Under the pieces are notes generated by a model. That model ran no database searches and had not been told where the DNA came from. It saw only the letters and a program-made list of their open reading frames with translations. A program made the translations under genes and the position numbers. Shown in pieces: positions 8,956 through 17,800 of a stretch of DNA of 64,000 bases (positions within the stretch are counted from its first letter, which is position 1; each line of letters starts with the position of its first letter). Source of the DNA: Planococcus shenhongbingii (GTDB lineage: Bacteria; Bacillota; Bacilli; Bacillales_A; Planococcaceae); contig NZ_CP129235.1 in assembly GCF_030413635.1 (NCBI RefSeq), forward strand, positions 2,914,001-2,978,000, written 5' to 3'.

Positions 8956-9714
8956 ATGTGTTTGGTTAACTTTCAATACAAGGATCATCCAAAATACAAA
9001 TTGGTTCTGGCAGCAAACCGGGATGAATTTTACAATCGTCCAACAGAACCTGCCCATTTCTGGAAAGACGCGCCTGCTTTATTGGCAGGCCGAGATTTAA
9101 TGCAAATGGGTACTTGGCTTGGAGTGGCCAAAAACGGCCGGATTGCTGCTCTCACCAACTTCCGGGACCCCTCCATGCCGGAAGCGAATAAAATCTCTCG
9201 CGGCGCGATTGTCCGGGACTTTTTAACATCTGACATGGAGCCGCAATTATTTTTGGAATCATTGATTCCTGAAAATTACACGGGCTTTAATATTCTTGTC
9301 GGTGATGCGGATCACTTATACTACTATAACAATATCGAAAATTGCATCACAGAAATTGAGCCCGGAATCCACGGGCTGAGCAATCATTTACTCAATACGC
9401 CTTGGCCGAAAGTGATTAAAGGGAAGAATTATCTGGAGAGGTATTTATCTGAACATGAGGAAGTTGCTGCAGATGATTTATTCAGTTTCTTGGCCGACAG
9501 TGAGCAAGCAGACGATTCTGCCTTGCCGGAAACCGGTATCGGAATTGAATTCGAACGCATGCTTTCTTCCATGTTCATCAAGACACCCGAGTATGGTACG
9601 CGTTCGGCAACAGTCGTTTTGATTGATAATGATAACCATGTAACATTTGTGGAAAGGGTTTATGAAAAAGGGTTATTCAAAGAACAGAATGTCTTTGAAT
9701 TTGATGTGGAGTGA
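8956..9714 (+). CDS. NRDE/TANGO2 family protein
   Basis: 252 residues. After Met removal the N-terminus is Cys (MCLVNFQ), followed by AANRDEFYNRPT, the NRDE motif that names the family. The fold belongs to the N-terminal-nucleophile type; eukaryotic TANGO2 is linked to lipid/heme handling, but the bacterial function is unproven. The ATG at 8956 is chosen over an in-frame GTG at 8947 because the family conserves Met-Cys and AAGGGG sits 8 nt upstream. Single gene between divergent and convergent neighbours, ending at a hairpin. Confidence 0.9.
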   Translation: MCLVNFQYKDHPKYKLVLAANRDEFYNRPTEPAHFWKDAPALLAGRDLMQMGTWLGVAKNGRIAALTNFRDPSMPEANKISRGAIVRDFLTSDMEPQLFLESLIPENYTGFNILVGDADHLYYYNNIENCITEIEPGIHGLSNHLLNTPWPKVIKGKNYLERYLSEHEEVAADDLFSFLADSEQADDSALPETGIGIEFERMLSSMFIKTPEYGTRSATVVLIDNDNHVTFVERVYEKGLFKEQNVFEFDVE

Positions 9715-9735
9715 TTATTAATCATATTAAAATTC

Positions 9736-9775
9736 AAGAGAGCCAACCGCTTATGCGGCCGGCTCTCTCTTTTAT
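9736..9775 (+). terminator. Terminator after the NRDE gene
   Basis: Stem 9737-9744/9761-9768 with an inner 4-bp GC stem (9747-9750/9755-9758) and a T-rich tail on the plus strand; it also separates the convergent SRPBCC gene. Confidence 0.75.
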
Positions 9776-10257
9776 TCGATTGATCCAGTCATGCTTTCCA
9801 ATAGACGCTGGTATTCAGGATATTCCTTATTCCATTCTTCCTGGCGGGCAATTTCTTCTTTGTTTAAAATAGCTACGATTGCATCCAGGCAAACATGCCA
9901 TCCAGCAAGGTCTCTTGCCGTATGTGGAGTAATTTTACTGATTGTTTCCACCAGCACGAGTTTTGTGCCTCCATTTTCTGGTGTTACTTCAAAATGAACT
10001 TCGTCTTCCGCCCATTCAAAGGCAATCGACTTTCCTTCTTCGTAATCAAGAATGGCCATATTTTCAAATGTGCCGTCACCCATATCGAATGTGATGTTCC
10101 CCCCTTTTTGCAAATCCTCTATCGTCAGCTCTGCGAACCACTGCTGCAATTTACTGTTTTCGGTCAGCATTGCCCAAACCTGATTGGATTCCTGCTGTAA
10201 TTGCCGTTCGAAAGTGGCGGTATAGCCCTGCTCGTTTTGAATAATTTCTGCTCTCAT
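9772..10257 (-). CDS. SRPBCC (AHSA1-like) domain protein
   Basis: 161 residues covering a single START/Bet v1-like SRPBCC fold of the Aha1-C type: YTATFERQL, VWAMLTENSKLQQWF, GGNITFDMGDG, FEWAEDEVHFEV, KLVLVETI and DLAGWHVCLDAI. Such proteins bind hydrophobic ligands; no specific role is known. Start ATG 10257 is set by a perfect AAGGAGG seven bases upstream; in-frame codons further upstream (to 10296) lack a ribosome site. Transcribed alone. Confidence 0.85.
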   Translation of the reverse strand: MRAEIIQNEQGYTATFERQLQQESNQVWAMLTENSKLQQWFAELTIEDLQKGGNITFDMGDGTFENMAILDYEEGKSIAFEWAEDEVHFEVTPENGGTKLVLVETISKITPHTARDLAGWHVCLDAIVAILNKEEIARQEEWNKEYPEYQRLLESMTGSIE

Positions 10258-10407
10258 TGAATTTCCTCCTTTAAATGATTTTCCTTTATTATACATGAAC
10301 CGCCCGTTGTCATTTCCCTTAGAACTTCGGACAATCTATCAGATATCTTAAAACAAGCGATATCATACTTTAAAATCGGGTATAGTGCTCATAAGGAGTT
10401 GAACTAT

Positions 10408-11280
10408 ATGAGATTAGGCTATGCATGTATGAACACAGAATTAAAAACCATCTTCAGAACATTGCGGGTGGCAACTGCAGAAACAGAGGGAACAGCTAAA
10501 ATAAAAGAGCTGACATTAAAAAATATGCAGACCACACTTGAAATCATTCAATGGAATCTAGTGAATGATATTCTATTTTACCGGGCTTCAAGCAATTTGA
10601 TCCCTTTATCCACCCATCCCATAAATGATTGGGTCTGGTGGGAAGACCCTGAGTTTTTGTTTATCGCAGGACAAATTCGGGATTTGGTACAGACCCATCA
10701 AATGCGCGTTTCCATGCACCCTGGCCAATACACGGTATTAAATTCCCCAAAACCTGAAGTGGTGGAAAAATCGATTCAGGATTTGGAGTATCATGACCGG
10801 CTTATCCAATTGCTCGGCGGCAACGATTTAATTGTCCATACAGGCGGAGCTTATGGCGATAAGGCTGCAGCTAAAGCCCGTTTCGCTGAAAACTATTTGA
10901 AGTTGCCTGAAAGCATCAAACGGCGGCTGCGTCTTGAAAATGATGATAAAACCTTCACCATCCGTGATGTGCTGGAAGTAAGCAAAATGTGCGGCATTCC
11001 GGTATGCTTCGATATCCATCATCATAATTGCAATAATGATGGAACACCGGTTGATTTTGCCGAGATCCTGGCGACTTGGGAAGGCTACGGTATACCCAAA
11101 ATCCATATAAGTACAGGCAAAGAAGGTTTTACCGATTTGCGCCACCACGACTTAGTCTCGGAGACAGACTTTAATGAATTGCTTCTATTGTTAGGGGATA
11201 CGGATGCGGACATTATGTTCGAAGCAAAGTTAAAAGAACAAGCGGTCCTTCCATTTTTAAAACAATTATTAAATAAGTAA
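10408..11280 (+). CDS. uvsE: UV damage endonuclease UvsE
   Basis: 290 residues, TIM-barrel DNA repair nuclease that nicks 5' of UV photoproducts. Motifs: RLGYACMN at the start, FYRASSNLIPLSTH, RVSMHPGQYTVLNSP, IVHTGGAYGDK, LRLENDD, VCFDIHHHNC and IHISTGKEG, which supply the metal-binding His/Glu/Asp residues. The ATG at 10408 has AAGGAG nine bases upstream; a TTG at 10399 would abut the ribosome site. Its stop lies 3 nt from the hairpin end of the GC-rich repeat at 11283. Confidence 0.95.
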   Translation: MRLGYACMNTELKTIFRTLRVATAETEGTAKIKELTLKNMQTTLEIIQWNLVNDILFYRASSNLIPLSTHPINDWVWWEDPEFLFIAGQIRDLVQTHQMRVSMHPGQYTVLNSPKPEVVEKSIQDLEYHDRLIQLLGGNDLIVHTGGAYGDKAAAKARFAENYLKLPESIKRRLRLENDDKTFTIRDVLEVSKMCGIPVCFDIHHHNCNNDGTPVDFAEILATWEGYGIPKIHISTGKEGFTDLRHHDLVSETDFNELLLLLGDTDADIMFEAKLKEQAVLPFLKQLLNK

Positions 11281-11282
11281 AA

Positions 11283-11647
11283 CGGCTGTCGAGAGTTTCT
11301 CGGCAGCCTTTTCTCATTTCGCTCCAGGGCGGACGCTTTTCGCGGGGAGCGGCCTGAGCCTCCTCGCTCGCTGCCGCTCCCTGCGGGGTCTCAGGACTCG
11401 CCCTATTCCCGCAGAAGTCGCCGCCTTCCGCTGCATTCAGCTTCCTTTTGCCACCTTTAGAGCTTCTCTGGAATAAGGAGTTGATTCGGAAAGCTCTCTA
11501 ATGTTTGTATCTGTTCTCCAGATATGGAGCCAACCAGCGGAGACGCCTGCGGGATAGCGAGACAGCCGAGACCCTGCAGGAGCGTGAGCGACGAAGCGGC
11601 TTGGCGCTCGCCCGCGGCAAGCGCAGCTGGTTGGCGGAATATCGGTT
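11283..11647. repeat. GC-rich dispersed repeat, copy A (about 365 bp)
   Basis: Begins with a hairpin (GGCTGTCGAG...CTCGGCAGCC plus T4) that serves as the uvsE terminator and ends at AATATCGGTT. It matches, in reverse orientation, the region 55007-55800 over most of its length, including landmarks GGCGGACGCTTTTCGCGG, GGTCTCAGGACTCGCC, TCCGCTGCATTCAGCT, GAAAGCTCTCTAATGTTTGT, AGATATGGAGCCAA and GAAGCGGCTTGGCGCTCGCC. GC content is well above the flanks. ORFs crossing it are not credible. Confidence 0.85.
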
Positions 11648-11739
11648 AAGGGATCATACCTAATACAAATTTCAACTTTCTCAACACGCTGTAAAAATGG
11701 CTGCTCATTGAGCAGCCGTTTTGTTCTCTTCAATGCTTT

Positions 11740-12225
11740 TCAATCAAAAATATCCGGCGCTATGCGGTCTTTCACTTTTTTCAGCACTCTTTCCCGCCTC
11801 TTTTTCATACCTGCATGCGAAATTCCAGAAATAGAAGCTAATTCCCTTAAGCTTTTCCCTTTTACGAATAAATCTTCAAGCAAAATATATTCTGCTTCCG
11901 CCAGTAAAGCCGTTTGGATCCATTCAGGCAATTCATCTGTCACACGATCATCGCTGATCCATTCAAACTGTTCATTTTCTGCCACAGTAAAGCGATCGGC
12001 AAAGCGTGTTTCCTTTTTGAGCTCGTCAAGCATTGCGCCGTGAATACTGCGATAGGCAAACGGAGTAAAATTCCCTTTTGTTTCATCAAACCGGAGACAT
12101 GCTTGCCAAAGTGCTATTTTACCAACTTGCTTATAAGTCTCATAATCACGGTAAATATGCAGTTTACGGATAATAGCAGAAATCATGGGTGAATATTGGA
12201 CAATCGCTTCTTCAAAATTCTTCAA
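11740..12225 (-). CDS. Small sigma-70 family sigma factor, divergent from comK
   Basis: 161 residues with only sigma regions 2 and 4. Region 2: YKQVGKIALWQACLRFDETKGNFTPFAYRSIHGAMLDEL (about residues 30-70, quoted here in parts: VGKIALWQACLRFDE and FTPFAYRSI carry the core- and -10-binding helices). Region 4: LRELASISGISHAGMKKRRE, a helix-turn-helix. No anti-sigma or ECF-type signature is visible. Its size and position back-to-back with comK recall the SigH/ComX competence sigma factors of staphylococci, but homology to these cannot be settled here. Start is TTG 12225 with AAGGAAAG upstream. Confidence 0.8.
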   Translation of the reverse strand: MKNFEEAIVQYSPMISAIIRKLHIYRDYETYKQVGKIALWQACLRFDETKGNFTPFAYRSIHGAMLDELKKETRFADRFTVAENEQFEWISDDRVTDELPEWIQTALLAEAEYILLEDLFVKGKSLRELASISGISHAGMKKRRERVLKKVKDRIAPDIFD

Positions 12226-12405
12226 TGGACTTTCCTTCTGAACGTTCTTATTATTCCCGGGTACACTCAGCTTAATAAAGGTTCACGAAAGAAACAAAAC
12301 AACAAATAAGCAATAAGATCTATCTTTATTCCCTTTAAAGGAATAGATACATGACGTATGTTATAAATAAAAAGTCGAAATACATAATTTTTTCTGAACA
12401 CTGTA

Positions 12406-12434
12406 TTGATTCTGTGCAAGGTGAATGGTAAGAT
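12406..12434 (+). promoter_or_regulatory. sigma-A-type promoter of comK
   Basis: TTGATT at 12406-12411 and TAAGAT at 12429-12434, exactly 17 bp apart, with a TGG extended -10 element just before the second hexamer. The comK ribosome site follows 16 bp later. Confidence 0.65.
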
Positions 12435-12464
12435 TCTTTAGAACACTGAAAGGGGAGCAAGTAG

Positions 12465-12935
12465 TTGGGGAAATACGAAGAGAACTTCATAGATCGATCA
12501 GCATTATTTTTAATTTCTTCATTTGAAACAGAGCGCAAGACAAAAGTGGTAACAAAGCATGGAGAGTATTATTCGCGCCTCCCCGCCCTGCAATTACTTG
12601 ATCAGGCCTGCATGCTTTATGCCTCAACCTATGACGGTCGAGTCAAAGCGACACGGTACAATCTTAAGCAGCATAAGAAAACACCCATCCTTATATCCAA
12701 TGACGGCGTTGCTGCATTTCCGACAAAATCTCCAACTCATCCGGAATGCATTTGGATATTCAATCACGATTACCGCACTGAAAAGCTTGCTGCCGGCAAA
12801 ACCAGAATTATTTACGAACAGCATAATGTTTCTGTTGAATTGGATGTGTCCATCCATACACTGGAAAAGCAGCGGACACGTATGTATGAAATGCTTTATT
12901 ATTATATGAAAATCCAAGACAGACACAATACATAA
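12465..12935 (+). CDS. comK: ComK family competence transcription factor
   Basis: 156 residues. ComK activates DNA-uptake genes by binding paired AT-boxes. Family features: KTKVVTKHGEYY near residue 25, a YASTYDGR.KAT segment, KKTPILISNDGVAAFPTKSP and PECIWIFNHDY, i.e. the conserved Gly-Arg, Pro-Ile, FPT-Ser-Pro and Cys/Trp/His blocks. It is shorter than B. subtilis ComK (192 aa), mainly at the C-terminus. The start is TTG 12465 seven bases after AGGGGAG, so both divergent regulators use TTG. No clean AAAA-N5-TTTT box was found in the shared 239-bp spacer, so self-activation is unproven. Confidence 0.85.
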   Translation: MGKYEENFIDRSALFLISSFETERKTKVVTKHGEYYSRLPALQLLDQACMLYASTYDGRVKATRYNLKQHKKTPILISNDGVAAFPTKSPTHPECIWIFNHDYRTEKLAAGKTRIIYEQHNVSVELDVSIHTLEKQRTRMYEMLYYYMKIQDRHNT

Positions 12936-12965
12936 ATTTTGTATTTGGAATTCCATAAAAACAAA

Positions 12966-13021
12966 AAAGGCACCTCATTGTGAATTGGCCCGAACATCCA
13001 ATTCAGAGAGAGGTGTCTTTC
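12966..13021. terminator. Terminator between comK and the GyrI-like gene
   Basis: Two stacked stems, GGCACCTC/GAGGTGTC outside and TGAATTGG/CCAATTCA inside, with six T on the minus strand; serves mainly the minus-strand gene and separates the convergent pair. Confidence 0.8.
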
Positions 13022-13024
13022 CTG

Positions 13025-13546
13025 TTATGCGGCATCATCCCGCAGCAATAAAAATGCTATTTCAATTTTCCATTTGAATAAATCGGGTTCCAATTCAGGA
13101 TCCGTCAAATAAAATTCGAAGCGGCCATTCCAAAAGACTTCATCTTCTTCCCACCGTTTGTCAATTTCCAGCTCTTCTTTTGCCGTCCACTCTTCCAATT
13201 CCTTCAGAGAATGCTCCAGCTGATCCGGATGCCCATGATGCACCGCTGTTGCATATGAACCTCCCGGGATAAAACTGGCAATCACCCGATCGTTCCCCGC
13301 TGCCATCCGTTCAATTGGAACCCCTACTTCCAGACTATATTCCGTATCATCATTGCCGATGCACCAATAACGGTAAAACGGTTCGCCAGTAGGTTCAATG
13401 CCTTTTGCGTTCAGCCAGTCATAAATTTCAGGAAGCAGCACAGTAGTCTTAGCCCATTCTTTTAAAGTTACCTGTATAGGAATCCCTACATAGGGCTGTT
13501 CCATGCGTAATTCGACCGTAGGTTCATTGATATATTTATAAGTCAT
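13025..13546 (-). CDS. GyrI-like / AraC effector-binding domain protein
   Basis: 173 residues with no DNA-binding domain. A single GyrI-like (bacterial effector-binding) fold is suggested by VELRMEQPYVGIPIQVTL, LNAKGIEPTGEPFYRYW, YSLEVGVPI, IPGGSYATAVHHGHPDQL and the acidic ligand-pocket segment near DPELEPDLFKWKIEI. Stand-alone members bind or hydrolyse small hydrophobic or cationic compounds; the ligand here is unknown. AGAGGT precedes the ATG. Monocistronic. Confidence 0.75.
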   Translation of the reverse strand: MTYKYINEPTVELRMEQPYVGIPIQVTLKEWAKTTVLLPEIYDWLNAKGIEPTGEPFYRYWCIGNDDTEYSLEVGVPIERMAAGNDRVIASFIPGGSYATAVHHGHPDQLEHSLKELEEWTAKEELEIDKRWEEDEVFWNGRFEFYLTDPELEPDLFKWKIEIAFLLLRDDAA

Positions 13547-13889
13547 CTGACCTCTTCCCTTCTGCTGCAGATAAAACTTCTTCTAACATATGTATTCAAT
13601 GAAAACAGTTAAAATCCTGCATGGCAATATGGCAAGTTGACATGGCTGTTGCAAGAAAAATTCAACTATATTAATTGAACTAATAATTTACAGCAGCAGC
13701 TATTCTGCAAACCAACTACGAAGCTTTTGGCCGAATCATTTCGATCAATAGCTTTGCGACGAGCATGCGCAGGAGCACATGCTTGGTGGCTAAGGTCTGT
13801 GAGACTGAGTCTTTGCCCTCCTCAAAGCGGCTGAAGCAGTATGTAAAGGATTGTTCCTTAGCACATCTTATATAAACTCCGCCACAATA
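13547..13889. other. Non-coding region with a degenerate repeat module
   Basis: No gene. At about 13735-13840 it holds a decayed copy of the dispersed module (TTTGCGACGAGCATGCGCAG at 13752 onward, followed by AGGAGCAC), related to sequence near 55010-55100 including the motif AAGTCTTTGC/GAGTCTTTGC. The rest is AT-rich. Confidence 0.6.
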
Positions 13890-13918
13890 TTGACATAGAA
13901 AATGGTGAGGGATAAATT
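13890..13918 (+). promoter_or_regulatory. sigma-A promoter of the tetR-RND operon
   Basis: Perfect -35 TTGACA (13890-13895), 17-bp spacer, -10 TAAATT (13913-13918). It implies a start near 13925, so the in-frame ATG at 13902 cannot be the translation start. Confidence 0.8.
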
Positions 13919-13954
13919 GACAGCTGGCAGCTTTAAACTATATCCTTTAACTAA

Positions 13955-13968
13955 TGACCAGCCGGTCA
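13955..13968 (+). promoter_or_regulatory. Probable TetR operator in the 5' leader
   Basis: TGACC-AGCC-GGTCA is an interrupted perfect palindrome 30-40 bp downstream of the predicted transcription start and 35 bp before the repressor start codon. A related half site TGACC lies at 13976. Expected to allow autoregulation of repressor and exporter. Confidence 0.6.
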
Positions 13969-14003
13969 CTTTTGATGACCTACCAGTTACAAGGAGGGAT
14001 TTT

Positions 14004-14822
14004 TTGGACAAACGGCAGGAACTAATGAATAAGGCGGTTCATTTTTTCTCATTAAAAGGTTTTCATCAAACTTCTGTACAGGAAATCGCCCACGCAGCCG
14101 GAATTTCAAAAGGCGCATTCTACAAGCATTTTGATTCCAAAGAAAACCTTTTTATGGACATCTTAATACGCTACCATGAGGAATTGTATGCTGACCTGGC
14201 CTCTCCTCATTTTTCCCAAGACTCAACCAGCAAAGAAATCTTCACCAAAAAACTGGTACTTGAAATTGAACGGACTGTTACCAACAAAGAATTCTTTTTA
14301 ATGGCATTCAAGGATTTTCCCAAGGATAAAAATGAACAGTTGGAGAAACTGTTTCAGGAATTGCGGATTTCTCAGCTTACGGTACATAAAAACAATCTGC
14401 TGGAAGTCTACGGCGAAAAAGTTCAGCCGTTCATTTACGACCTTGTGACCGTACTCGAAGGAATTAAACGCGAATACTTCATTAACTTGATTTTTTTAAA
14501 CAGGAATGCAGATGCGGCAAAATTAGCCGGTTTTATTGTTTCAAGTCTGGATGCCATTGTCGGCCAACTTTCCCAAATGGAACCGGTCTTAACCGACATT
14601 CCATCACCGCTCAGCCCATTTGAAGAAAGTTTTCTGAAAGTCGAGGAAAAAATCAGAATGTCAGCACCGAATAAAGAAAAGCTTCTTTCTACTCTTCAGC
14701 TTCTTAAAGAAGAAGCAGCAAAGAAAGAGCGCCAGGATTTCCTGATTGAAGCATTATGGCTGTATTTAACGCAAGAACCAAAAATCGAAAAAGAACTTTT
14801 TCAACTAAAGAAGTTTTTATAA
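14004..14822 (+). CDS. TetR/AcrR family repressor
   Basis: 272 residues. N-terminal TetR HTH domain: LDKRQELMNKAVHFF, then HQTSVQEIAHAAGISKGAFYKHFDSKENLF (recognition helix around residues 35-50, KGAFYKHF). The long C-terminal ligand domain is typical. Start is TTG 14004, seven bases after AAGGAGGG and downstream of both promoter and operator. Its stop codon overlaps the ribosome site of the RND gene, so the two are translationally coupled; the repressor probably controls that exporter and itself, with the exported compound as inducer (inference). Confidence 0.9.
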   Translation: MDKRQELMNKAVHFFSLKGFHQTSVQEIAHAAGISKGAFYKHFDSKENLFMDILIRYHEELYADLASPHFSQDSTSKEIFTKKLVLEIERTVTNKEFFLMAFKDFPKDKNEQLEKLFQELRISQLTVHKNNLLEVYGEKVQPFIYDLVTVLEGIKREYFINLIFLNRNADAAKLAGFIVSSLDAIVGQLSQMEPVLTDIPSPLSPFEESFLKVEEKIRMSAPNKEKLLSTLQLLKEEAAKKERQDFLIEALWLYLTQEPKIEKELFQLKKFL

Positions 14823-14835
14823 AGGAGTGCCGGTA

Positions 14836-17800
14836 TTGAAGAAAATCATTGATTTTTCCCTGAACAATAAGTTCGCTATTTGGATTCTAACTTTCATGGT
14901 AATCGCCGCAGGTTTGTATTCCGGCTTTACGATGAAACAAGAATCGATTCCAAGCATTACATTGCCGGCTTTAACGGTAGTGGCAACTTATCCTGGAGCC
15001 GCTCCGGATGAAATCGTTGAAGAATTGACCATTCCGATGGAGCAAAGAATCCAGAACATGAACGGTGTTGAACTGGTGACATCGTCTTCTATGGCAAACG
15101 CCGCAACGATTCAAGTCCAATATACATTTGAAACGGACATGGATGAAGCAGCACGCCAAGTTGAAACAGCACTTTCTGAAATTTCATTGCCGGAAGGCGC
15201 CAACGAACCTGAAGTGTCACGCGTCAGCCTTGATGCATTTCCTATTCTGACACTCAGCATCAGCGATTCTAAACATTCATTGGAAGAACTGACCGCTACT
15301 GTAGAAGATACCGTGCTGCCTGAACTTGAAGGCGTGGAAGGTTTGTCCGATGCACAAATCTCCGGTCAGCGCATCCAAAAAGTGACCATGACCTTCAATG
15401 AAGAAAAAATGGCCCAATACGGCATGACACAAGAAACAATCCAGCAATTGATCCAAGGCTCCAACCTTTCATTCCCCCTTGGATTGACCAATTTTGATGG
15501 CGAGTTGAAAAATCTTGTGATCGACGGCAATGTGACAACGGTGGAAGATCTGAAAGCATTGCAAATCCCCGCTGTACCGCAGCAAACCGCTGGTGGAATG
15601 GCTCCAGGACAACTGCCTCCCGGCTCTGCTGGCATGGATTCATCCCAGAATCCTGCAGCCGCCGCGACAGTTCCTGCTGTTACAGAAGTACCGACCATTG
15701 CACTCAGTGAATTGGCTGATATTGAAGTGGTCAGTGAAGCCGAATCGATTTCCCGGACAAATGGTGAGGAATCGATTGGTATTCAAATCGTTAAATCTCC
15801 TGATGCCAATACGGTGGAAGTGGTAAATGCAGTAAAAGACATTGCCTCTGATCTTGAGAAAGAGTATGACTTAACTGTTGCAACGACATTTGACCAAGGA
15901 GAACCAATTGAGCAATCGGTTGAAACAATGCTCAGCAAAGCGCTTTACGGCATTTTATTCGCTGTGGTGATTATCTTGATTTTCTTGCGCAGCTTTAAAA
16001 CAACAATCATTTCGATTATTTCTATCCCATTGTCCCTATTGATGGCGATTTTCTTGTTAAACCAAATGGATATCACGTTGAATATCATGACTCTCGGTGC
16101 CTTGACTGTCGCCATTGGACGAGTCATCGATGATTCGATTGTCGTGATTGAAAATATTTATCGCCGCATGGCACTGCCAGGCGAGCGACTTCGCGGCAAA
16201 GAATTGATCCGCGAAGCAACAAGGGAAATGTTCATCCCGATTTTCTCCTCAACTATTGTTACCATTGCGGTATTCCTGCCGCTCGCATTAGTCGATGGAC
16301 AAATCGGTGAATTGTTCCTGCCATTCGCTCTTGCAGTAGTATTCGCACTTTCCGCTTCCCTCTTGGTTGCGGTTACGATTGTGCCGATGCTTGCCCATTC
16401 AATGTACGGCAAACAGCTGCAAAACTTGGATTCTATTAAACCAAAGAAAAAAGCACACGGTCCCGGGAAATTGGCTGGTGGATACCGCCGCATTCTGGAA
16501 TGGACATTAAACCATAAAATTATTACATTCGGAGGAGCTACTGTTGTCCTGATTGCCAGTTTATTCTTGATTCCGGTCATTGGCGTCAGCTTCTTGCCGG
16601 AAGAAGAACAAAAGATGGTCATGGCAACCTACAGCCCGGAACCTGGACAGACACTTGAAAATGTGGAACAAATCGCGTTGGACGCTGAAGAAATGATCAG
16701 CACCCGTGATGGCGTAACCACTTATCAGTATTCTCTTGGCGGCAGCAACCCGATGGCTGCGATGGGCGGAGGCGGCAACAACTCTGCACTGTTCTTCATT
16801 GAATATGATAATGACTTTGAAAACTTCAGTGAGGAAAGCGGAAAGCTTATTGAAGAATTGAACAGCCAGACCGGCACCGGTGAATGGGCAAGCATGGACT
16901 TCTCTGCAACCGGATCAAGCGGCATTGAAATGTTCGTTTATGGGGATAATATTGAAGACATCCAAACCGCTATCGATAAAATCCAGCCGCTGATGGAAGA
17001 AAACAAAGGCTTGGAAAAAGTCGAATCGAGCCTGACAGAAGCTTATGACCAATACACCTTGGTCGCTGATCAGGAGAGCCTGGGGCAATCCGGCTTGACG
17101 GCCGCACAAATTGGCATGGCATTGAGAGGTACTGGCGAATCACCTGTTTTGACTACAGTGAAGCATGACAATAAAGATATTAATGTCTATGTGGAAGTTC
17201 CGCGGGAAGACTATGCTGGAATCAAAGACGTAACGGACGTCCAGATCCCAACTGCACTCGGCACAACCGTTGCCATCGGCGATGTGATGGAAGTTGAAGA
17301 AGGCAAATCTCCGGATACCATCAGCCGGCGCGACGGCCAGATGTACGCTTCTTTATCAGCTGACGTATTAGGCAACGATGCAGCTGCCATTACTGCAGAA
17401 CTGGACGAAAAAGTAAATGGAATGGAATTGCCGAGCGGTGTGTCGATTGACCATGGCGGCGTTACAGAACAAATCAACGAATCGTTTACCCAGCTCGGTT
17501 TAGCGATGCTTGCAGCGATTGCCATCGTCTACTTCGTATTGGTGGTCACATTCGGCGGCGCATTGGCACCATTTGCCATCCTGTTCTCATTGCCGTTCAC
17601 AGTAATCGGCGTATTGGTGGCATTATGGATTTCAGGAGAAGCTTTAAGCGTTAACGCTTTGATCGGCGTCTTGATGCTGATCGGTATTGTTGTCACCAAT
17701 GCAATCGTCTTGGTGGACCGCGTTATCAATAAAGAAAAAGAAGGTTTCACCACACGGGAAGCCTTGCTTGAAGCAGGTTCTACCCGACTCCGCCCGATCT

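Noticed and set aside
11437..11733. Minus-strand ORF of 98 codons across repeat copy A
   Set aside because: Lies within the GC-rich repeat, has no ribosome site or recognisable domain, and its composition follows the repeat.
12226..12464. ComK K-box (AAAA-N5-TTTT pairs) in the comK spacer
   Set aside because: Only a partial AAAT-N5-ATTT match was found; not enough to claim autoregulation.
13902..14003. Longer N-terminus for the TetR protein
   Set aside because: ATG 13902 lies within the predicted promoter; the TTG after AAGGAGGG gives a normal TetR start.
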